Source of the DNA: Spizellomyces punctatus DAOM BR117
Taxonomy: Eukaryota; Chytridiomycota; Chytridiomycetes; Spizellomycetales; Spizellomycetaceae
DNA length: 64,000 nucleotides
Direction of reading: 5' to 3'
Assembly (NCBI RefSeq): GCF_000182565.1
Contig: NW_015971540.1
Coordinates: 806,476 to 870,475 of the forward strand
Below are positions 57,996 to 64,000 of the stretch, piece by piece. The first letter of the stretch is position 1; the number at the start of each line of letters is the position of its first letter. Position numbers and translations under genes: made by a program. A model generated the notes under the pieces. That model searched no databases. It was given only the letters and a program-made list of their open reading frames with translations, and was not told the origin of the DNA.

Positions 57996-59168
57996 TTAGA
58001 TCATTAGGATGGCAGCCATTGCCGCGAAAGCTACGCTCATGCCAAGCACTTGTTTGCCATTGCGCATGGCCGAATTGGACAAGAGCGCCGCATCACTTGT
58101 GTATGCGGAATCCACCGTGATTTCAGGATCCCAAGCGACCTTGCTGGCGTGCACATGGCTGTCATCCAAAGAGGTGACCTTGAAAACGATCAACTTGGCC
58201 GTCTCCATACCACCAGTTGGGTCCCCACCATGTCCATCGGAATCTTCGGGAGCTCTTGCAAACGAATCATTAGAAAGAGCCATGGTGAGTGGGGCAGCGA
58301 CGACTGATCCAGGGAAGCGAGAATTGTTTTTGAACACATCCAGAGTAGAGTTCCAAGAGAACGCTCCTGTAGCACCAAGAGAGATTTGATCACCATCTTG
58401 CTGGCACTCTGATTTGGAGTAAATGACCTTGATGATGGCCAGCGTGGAATTTTGGTAAATGTACGGAAAGTTTTCAACTTCCAATCCGTATTTGACTTGG
58501 TTGGGACGCATTTGGGATTTTGTTCCAGGGACTGTCAAGTTATTGGCGGCAATAAATGTCGAAAGTGTCACCAATGCGCCGGAAGGATCCGAGTAAGTCG
58601 TGCTAATCTCATTGAGGGTCGCATTCTGACCGCTGGGTAGCGACACACTCTTCGTGCTACGTTCAAGAGGACTCCAGTGTTGCCCAGCGAGGTCAATAGC
58701 GGATTGACTGTGGCGCCAGGTGATAGTGTCATTGACTTCCACCACCCGAAGCAGCCCAACCATAAAGGTATATTTGAACTGTGAATCGCCTGATGAAATG
58801 CTGTGAGCACATGTCTCAATGAGCAAAAGACCATCATTAAGAAAAGACTTCTTACCATCAGTATCCTTGTCAAACATAAATGTACGGATGCGCGGGAACC
58901 CAGAGGTGGACATTGAGTACGAAAACGATTTGGTATTAGCAAGGTTGGACCGTACACTAAACTTTTTGGGAGTTTCCGTAAAGGTCAACGACCGTTTCGG
59001 ATGCTTGTCATCCTCCTTGTCATCAGAATACTGTGTCCCGTTATGATATTGCGTCCCGTTGTTATTGGCGAGCTCAGTATTGTTGAATTGGTTCATAGGA
59101 TTGGCGGGTCTTGCCAGAGCAGACCCCAAAAGAAGAGACAGGAGAGCTATGCGGCTGATGGCTACCAT
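57996..59168 (-). CDS. N-glycosylated, probably GPI-anchored surface protein
   Basis: A 390-residue single-exon protein of unrecognised family. From the ATG at 59168 it has a signal peptide (MVAISRIALLSLLLGSALAR). About ten NxS/T sequons follow (among them NNTEL, NGTQY, NDTIT, NATLN, NLTVP, NSTLA, NSTLD). A basic segment KHPKRSLTF could be a processing site. The C-terminus has SNSAMRNGKQ then a hydrophobic tail (VLGMSVAFAAMAAILMI) ending the protein, a classic GPI-attachment signal. The body is probably beta-rich (GLEVENFPYIYQNSTLAIIK), with only two Cys (ETCAHS and SECQQDG) that could form one disulfide. Expected at the cell surface or wall. It is convergent with the eight-cysteine gene. Confidence 0.75.
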   Translation of the reverse strand: MVAISRIALLSLLLGSALARPANPMNQFNNTELANNNGTQYHNGTQYSDDKEDDKHPKRSLTFTETPKKFSVRSNLANTKSFSYSMSTSGFPRIRTFMFDKDTDGKKSFLNDGLLLIETCAHSISSGDSQFKYTFMVGLLRVVEVNDTITWRHSQSAIDLAGQHWSPLERSTKSVSLPSGQNATLNEISTTYSDPSGALVTLSTFIAANNLTVPGTKSQMRPNQVKYGLEVENFPYIYQNSTLAIIKVIYSKSECQQDGDQISLGATGAFSWNSTLDVFKNNSRFPGSVVAAPLTMALSNDSFARAPEDSDGHGGDPTGGMETAKLIVFKVTSLDDSHVHASKVAWDPEITVDSAYTSDAALLSNSAMRNGKQVLGMSVAFAAMAAILMI

Positions 59169-59877
59169 GTTGCTGTTGCGTACGAGGTATCAAGACAAAA
59201 TGTGGAATGAGAATGAGAGTTGTGTGTTTGATATGGTGGGATATGTCACAAGTGCTAGCCATTTTATAAACCGCAAAAGACATCAATGAAGATTTCCAAA
59301 TAAAATCTTGGTTTCTCGGCGCCAAGTTGAAAGGAAGGATATTTGGCAAAAAGAGACTTGCGTCTTGGCCAACAAACACAGACAGCTCTCGTTATGAAAG
59401 ATATTCGAGACTCCTTTTTATTTGATAAAAGATTCCAAAATAGCGACCAAACATGTACTTGAGGGTACGAACTCTGCTGGGGGAGCCAAGAATAAACAAA
59501 AAAAAATCGGGCACTCAACCATGGACAAGAAAGTAAACAAAAACCTCCGCTCGGCTTACGAGATACATTCACGTGACCGTGGCTGAGTCAGAATGGGGTT
59601 GAAATCAAGTTGAACGCCGTTTCGCTTCCTTTTCCTTCGACCGGCGTGCCAGAAAACCCATTTTGCTTTTGGGGTTGGAAAAGAAATCCCGCACGGATCC
59701 CGCGCACATTCTTGTTTGTATTGGATGCAACGTAGACGATATCATCTGTCATCATTTGGACACCCGAGTATCTGAGCCGAGAGTGACAGCGATCATCCGT
59801 CTTTCAAGACCCGCAACACGAACAATTGTGACGTTCAAAGTCGACTGGAACAAGTTACACGCACCGTGGATTGAACA
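59169..59877. promoter_or_regulatory. Intergenic region with TATA, E-box and AP-1-type sites
   Basis: About 710 nt between divergent genes. The minus-strand gene has TTTATAAAA (core at 59263-59268), 95 nt before its ATG. Near the middle lie TCACGTGA (59569-59576) and, 7 nt further, TGAGTCA (59584-59590), an AP-1/Gcn4-type site. Frames crossing the region have no domain. Confidence 0.45.
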
Positions 59878-60543
59878 ATGGCATCACAACCGCTATCCAA
59901 ACGGACCGCACCTTTGGAGCTCCGTCACCTGTCCGCCACTAAACTCTTGGATCCTTCTGACCTGCGCATCTCGACCGACTTGGGAAATGAAGGCGATATG
60001 AGCGAGGAGAACATCCCCAATTACGACGGCGATTGGAATAATGAGCCTACTTCTGCAGAATACAAAAGGGAACGAGCTAATGGGCGGCCGCGCAGCTATC
60101 ACAGTCCCATAAAACAGGATGACGCAGAAAATGAAGAAGGGGAAAACGTTCATCCGGAGACGATCGGAGAGCAAGAAAATGGCTCGACGGATGAGATCTC
60201 AGTCAACCAGTCGGTGCAAACCGCCGCAGCACGAGCTGCTGAACATTCTTCCCCAAAACTATCGTCTTCACCACCACCAAAATATCCTCCTGCTGAACCG
60301 CCAAATCCATATCGACCGCAAGTTGGCCCGGCAGTCTACAAGCAGCTGCAACTGGATGATGAACATGAAGATCACGATATAGTAATTCACCAAGAGTCTG
60401 ACCTGGATATACATTCCCCAGGGGTAGACGAGCTGCATAGTTGGGGCAGACGAGGCGGACGAGACGCCCAGGAGGGCTGGCTCTATAGAAAATGGAAAGG
60501 AGTCCTAGAAATGATGTGCATGGCCGTCCCATGCGCACCATAA
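59878..60543 (+). CDS. Disordered protein with PPxY motif and C-terminal cysteines
   Basis: A 221-residue single-exon frame from the ATG at 59878 (MASQPLSKRTAPLELRHLSA) to the TAA at 60541-60543. It is rich in Glu, Asp, Pro and Ser and probably disordered. A proline-rich stretch PPPKYPPAEPPNPYRP holds a PPxY-type motif, the kind bound by WW domains of NEDD4/Rsp5 ligases. A basic-aromatic segment (GWLYRKWKGVLEMM) leads to the end, with two Cys (CMAVPCAP) that could be lipid-modified. No family recognised. It could also be the N-terminal part of a longer gene, but no splice to the next gene is evident. Confidence 0.5.
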   Translation: MASQPLSKRTAPLELRHLSATKLLDPSDLRISTDLGNEGDMSEENIPNYDGDWNNEPTSAEYKRERANGRPRSYHSPIKQDDAENEEGENVHPETIGEQENGSTDEISVNQSVQTAAARAAEHSSPKLSSSPPPKYPPAEPPNPYRPQVGPAVYKQLQLDDEHEDHDIVIHQESDLDIHSPGVDELHSWGRRGGRDAQEGWLYRKWKGVLEMMCMAVPCAP

Positions 60544-60815
60544 TTATGTCTTGTGTTCTGGATATGGTTGCAAGGCCATTTTGTACCCTAGTTGTGATTT
60601 GTAAATATATGATCAAGAAATCATTTGATATCTAATTGCTGACTTTGAACCCTAAGGGTCTGCTTACGTAAGTGGACCTTGCTGATTGTCCGCCCTTCAA
60701 GCGCTTTTGACGATCGTTTGCGGGGAATTCTTTGACGGAGGTTTTGTGAGTCATTTGAGCTTAAAATACGCCGATTCCGACTAGATCTTGTTTGATATGT
60801 TTGTCCAAAGTCATC

Positions 60816-63486
60816 ATGATAACTTCGGTCTCCCGAGACTCCCCATTCATTCATCCCGAATCTTACCTGTTAAAACACTACTCAAGGCCACCACCAGAGG
60901 TCATCAGAGAACAGATATACAAGGATCAGCATGCAAAAGAGGCACATGACGCTGGAAAAAAGTGGGCAACCTTTGCCCGAAATACCCGCTCAGCAGGGAG
61001 TGTGCCGTCTTGGTTGAAGCATCCACACAAAACTCACAAGCACGAACCTGACGAAGAAGATGCAGGAACTCATGTCACCAAACAGAAACGATTACAAAGT
61101 TGGAGTGCACATCCGGACGATGACAGTGTTATTGTGGATGCAGCCAAACTCTTCCATGTCACATCTCGATTTCTACAAAAGTATGAACCGACTAATGAAG
61201 AAACGAGGCCTGATGACTTGGATGAATTTAGCCAGACAGATGGGATCAACCTGTATGCCGGATGGGATAAAGACGATCCGGATGAGGTGGAGGATAGCAA
61301 AGTTGGTGCGTCAAAGCCCACATCAGCCCACTCTACAAAAGCAACGGGACAGCTGGTGAGAACCGAAAGTGGAAAGGAAGACCGAACAGACCAAGCTATC
61401 AGATTTGAGCCTCCACTCGCTGACCCTGACGCAGCACACGAAGCGTTCATGCGCTGCGTGAAATCATGTATCATACGAGGAAAAGATGCAGAAAGTGTGC
61501 GCAAGACACCAACCTCTTCTCGGCCGGTATCCGGAACACACCTCTCACGGCGCTCAAGCGTGTCCGAAAAGCTGGTTCGGAGCCGCACTATATCTGCATC
61601 AGCACCATCGATTTCAAGAACAGATCGAATCTCGGCGTTGGCGAGACCAAAATCAAGACTTGGCACTGGGGACATGTCAGTAGGTGCGATTGATTCCTCC
61701 GGTCGTGGGAGACAAGGACCAAAACCCACCAGCGCATCATCACCCTCACGTCCATTGTCAACAGCCACAACCACCCGATCGCCGTCCTCGCTTTCTGCAA
61801 GGAAACGATCTCCTACATTAACTCCCGAACAAGCAGAAATGGTCCACCGGTACACGTTAGCTTCCAAAGATAAAATAAACCCTCGACCTGCTACCTTGGC
61901 GGATTGGCACCGTGAGCAGGTAATGCCGTAATTTTTCAATATGCAAAGCCAAGTTAGTTTGATGCCAAGTTATATTTTGATTATAGGCAGCCAAGGGCGT
62001 GATATGGGATCCCTCAGCCTTCTCAGTTCAGCGCTTCATCCGAGATTTTATCAACATACAAAAAGCATCGGCAGAAGCCTTGCGCATGCGTAAGAATATA
62101 CTCCAACCATCCGCAGCTTCCGCGAGACCATCTGTACATGTTGATCCTAACCACCGAAGAACGGCGTTACCAACGACATTTGACTCACGCCGTAGTGGCT
62201 TCAATAATCATGATCGGTCGGAACACCAAGCAGCTGTGTCCATTCTTCGAAAGTCCAGGTTCGAACGAACCGGAGACGACATCAAGCAATTATACAGATA
62301 TATGCGGAGAATCAAAGCGTTCGCAAAGCTAAGCGACTTTATTTTGAATCAATTATGTGCTGTCGTACATTTCCAAGCGTTTGCCAAGGACAGAGCTGTC
62401 TTTAGACAAGGTGCGTGATCTGCGTGAGGAAAGTTCAGCTGGTTTAGCTCTCATTGGGCTTCATGTCGCTTTTGAACATACAGGTGAAATCGGAACGGCA
62501 TGGTACATTATTCTAACTGGTAGTGTCGTGGTTCAAGTCTCTAGCACGTCCCGGATAGAGGATAGTGTGCCGGTGACCCGTTTATATGCAGGGTGAGTCT
62601 GGAGTGATAGGACCAGTTGCCTAGTCTAGTAGTTAACATCTACACACAAACCAGTGAAGGTTTTGGCGACGTGGCGTTAACAAATGACAGGCCCAGGGGT
62701 GCGACGATCATTACAGCAGAACCCTGCGAACTGATATATATTGAAAAAGAAGATTACAAAGCCTTTTCGTTCATACACGAGAAAGAAATCAAGGAGAAGA
62801 TGATGTTTTTGCGTAAAGTTTCGTTATTCCGAGATTGGGCTGCTCCATCATTGAGATCTGTTGCGCAAATCATGAACTGGAGGAAACATTTGCCTGGATC
62901 CGTTATTTTACAAGAAGGTAAATGTCATGCATACAATCCTGTTTAAACCTTGTCCTCTTCTTTCAGTTTCCAACTGACACCATTTTACGGTTCAGGTGCT
63001 CCAGTGGATGAGTTTTTTATTATTCGCACCGGCAGCTGCACAGTCCATCGAAACCTTCCCGCCACCGACCTGGCTTCGTCTCACCCTCGTCCGCTTACGG
63101 TTCAGGTCGGAATTGTGCCGACATTATCCTACTTTGGGTCAGAGGGTGTCACACAAGACCTCTCCTCCCAGACGCCCGCCATTTCCCGCTACACTATCCG
63201 TGCCTCCCATGAGGGCATCGTGGAAACTGCTGTGATGACTATCTACGATGCACGAACAAACTTTCGGAGTGCGGTCGAAGATGTTCAATTCCCCGGTCAC
63301 AATGACGACAGCGAACTGATAAGGTTGTACGAAGAGAAGATTGCAAAGAAGAAATGGGACAAGATGAGGAAGGGGATCGTGCGAGGTTTGATCAAAGAGT
63401 GGAGTGGGGACCCCACCGCCAGTAACGATTATTCAATCTTGAAGAATGAGCCAGGAGAGAAACGGGGAAAGACCTGGAGAGTCTAA
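60816..63486 (+). CDS. Tandem cyclic-nucleotide-binding domain protein (CNBD2-like)
   Basis: From the ATG at 60816 (MITSVSRDSPFIHPESYLL) a polar, Ser/Arg-rich N-terminal half of about 380 residues leads to FSVQRFIRDFINIQKASAEA and LYRYMRRIKAFAKLSDFILN. Two cNMP-binding domains follow. The first reads FRQGEIGTAWYIILTGSVVV, and its phosphate-binding cassette is GFGDVALTNDRPRGATIIT, with Asp where the canonical Glu sits and the conserved Arg kept. The second (GSVILQEGAPVDEFFIIRTG) is more degenerate and has no clear cassette. The C-terminus is basic (KKKWDKMRKGIVRGLIKEWS). Four introns in the second half; the stop ends at 63486. It resembles CNBD2-type proteins associated with sperm and cilia. 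A flagellar signalling role is inference. Confidence 0.8.
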
Positions 63487-63632
63487 AGATTTGCCTCTGG
63501 CGGTTCTTGGGGTTGAAGGTTGAACATAGAGAGCAGTGATAGTTGTATATACGGATGCATGTCGAAATACATAGGTTATGCCATGTGTATTAGGAGCTTC
63601 TAAGCATGTGATGTACATCGCAGCTTGTGATT

Positions 63633-64000
63633 TCATCGGGTAACATCTGCATAACTTACACCCTCCACACTTCCTCCCCGCATTGTCCTCGTTACATTCT
63701 GTTCAAATAGCCGTCGGTTTGATCGTAGCACCTCTGCCGCCTCTGCCGGATGGTATAACGATCAGCTTATGAGATGAGGAGCTATCCATCCATTCACTCC
63801 AACCTTTGTTGAGCGGGTCATCAGCATTCGGTTCCAAAAACAGGTACTGCAATCCCACCATCACTGCGCTGATGTTCAAAACCGGTTTCCAATCTTCTCG
63901 CAAAATGTTGAGACAAACATTTCCCTCCAGGTCAATATTTGGATGATATATCTGCCCGTAAAACATGGTCAGTATTACAGTGAATACCAATGACAGAATC
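63633..64000 (-). CDS. UBC12: NEDD8-conjugating enzyme UBC12, C-terminal part
   Basis: UBC12/UBE2M carries NEDD8 to cullins. The two visible exons encode the E2 catalytic core: [20 protein letters not shown] with the active-site Cys, [20 protein letters not shown] and [14 protein letters not shown] intron then joins to [20 protein letters not shown] and [16 protein letters not shown], with the TGA at 63633-63635. The 5' exons, including the NEDD8-E1-binding N-terminus, lie beyond the right edge; an acceptor (GGGCAG before ATATATCATCC) marks the last visible boundary. The sequence is close to the human enzyme in this part. A longer read-through of the last intron gives a non-conserved tail and was not used. 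Confidence 0.95.

Noticed and set aside
61070-61939. 289-codon frame antisense to the CNB-domain gene
   Set aside because: Ser/Arg-rich shadow frame; the plus strand carries the conserved domains in continuity.

Overview
The window reads as nuclear DNA of a zoosporic (flagellated) fungus, most likely a chytrid. Genes are compact and rich in short introns (about 30-100 nt, GT..AG), gene order is fungal-like, and the protein set mixes fungal housekeeping genes with genes tied to a motile cilium, such as DRC11/IQCA1, EFCAB11-like and a tandem cyclic-nucleotide-binding protein. The species cannot be named from sequence alone. A 247-nt run of N (13795-14041) shows that this is a draft scaffold. 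I saw no rRNA or tRNA gene, CRISPR array, transposon or organellar sequence.

Left part (1-18 kb): the start of an unrecognised gene running off the left edge; a large unrecognised coiled-coil gene; DRC11 of the axonemal nexin-dynein regulatory complex; PDCD5; the TAPT1/EMP65 family membrane protein; a RhoGAP gene interrupted by the assembly gap; the splicing factor PRPF38; and a tiny mitochondrial-type UPF0640/SMIM4-like protein.

Middle (18-48 kb), almost wall-to-wall conserved genes: APC1 (cell cycle ubiquitin ligase), SEC24 (COPII coat), a GcnA-like GH20 hexosaminidase, a small unknown, SWI5 (recombination), TFIIS, VPS36 (ESCRT-II), CFD1/NUBP2 (cytosolic Fe-S assembly), a single-exon mitochondrial-type DEAD-box helicase, VPS26 (retromer), ATE1 (arginylation), a mitochondrial pyruvate/branched-chain dehydrogenase kinase and an EFCAB11-like EF-hand protein. 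Many are divergent pairs sharing intergenic regions of about 130-390 bp, so shared promoters are likely. Several of these regions hold palindromes or repeats, which are listed.

Right part (48-64 kb): ERO1 and SARAF form a divergent pair acting at the ER membrane and lumen. They are followed by a RING-finger protein. A distinct stretch (55.1-59.9 kb) then carries three single-exon genes, each with a TATA-like element about 85-100 nt before its ATG: a SET-domain protein with an N-terminal membrane segment, a secreted eight-cysteine protein and a heavily N-glycosylated, probably GPI-anchored surface protein. This is the most unusual part of the window. A disordered PPxY protein, a two-CNB-domain protein and the 3' end of the NEDD8-conjugating enzyme UBC12 close the window.

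CDS coordinates run from start codon to stop codon and include introns. Exons were stitched by eye from GT..AG boundaries and frame, so internal boundaries are approximate unless a boundary is stated.
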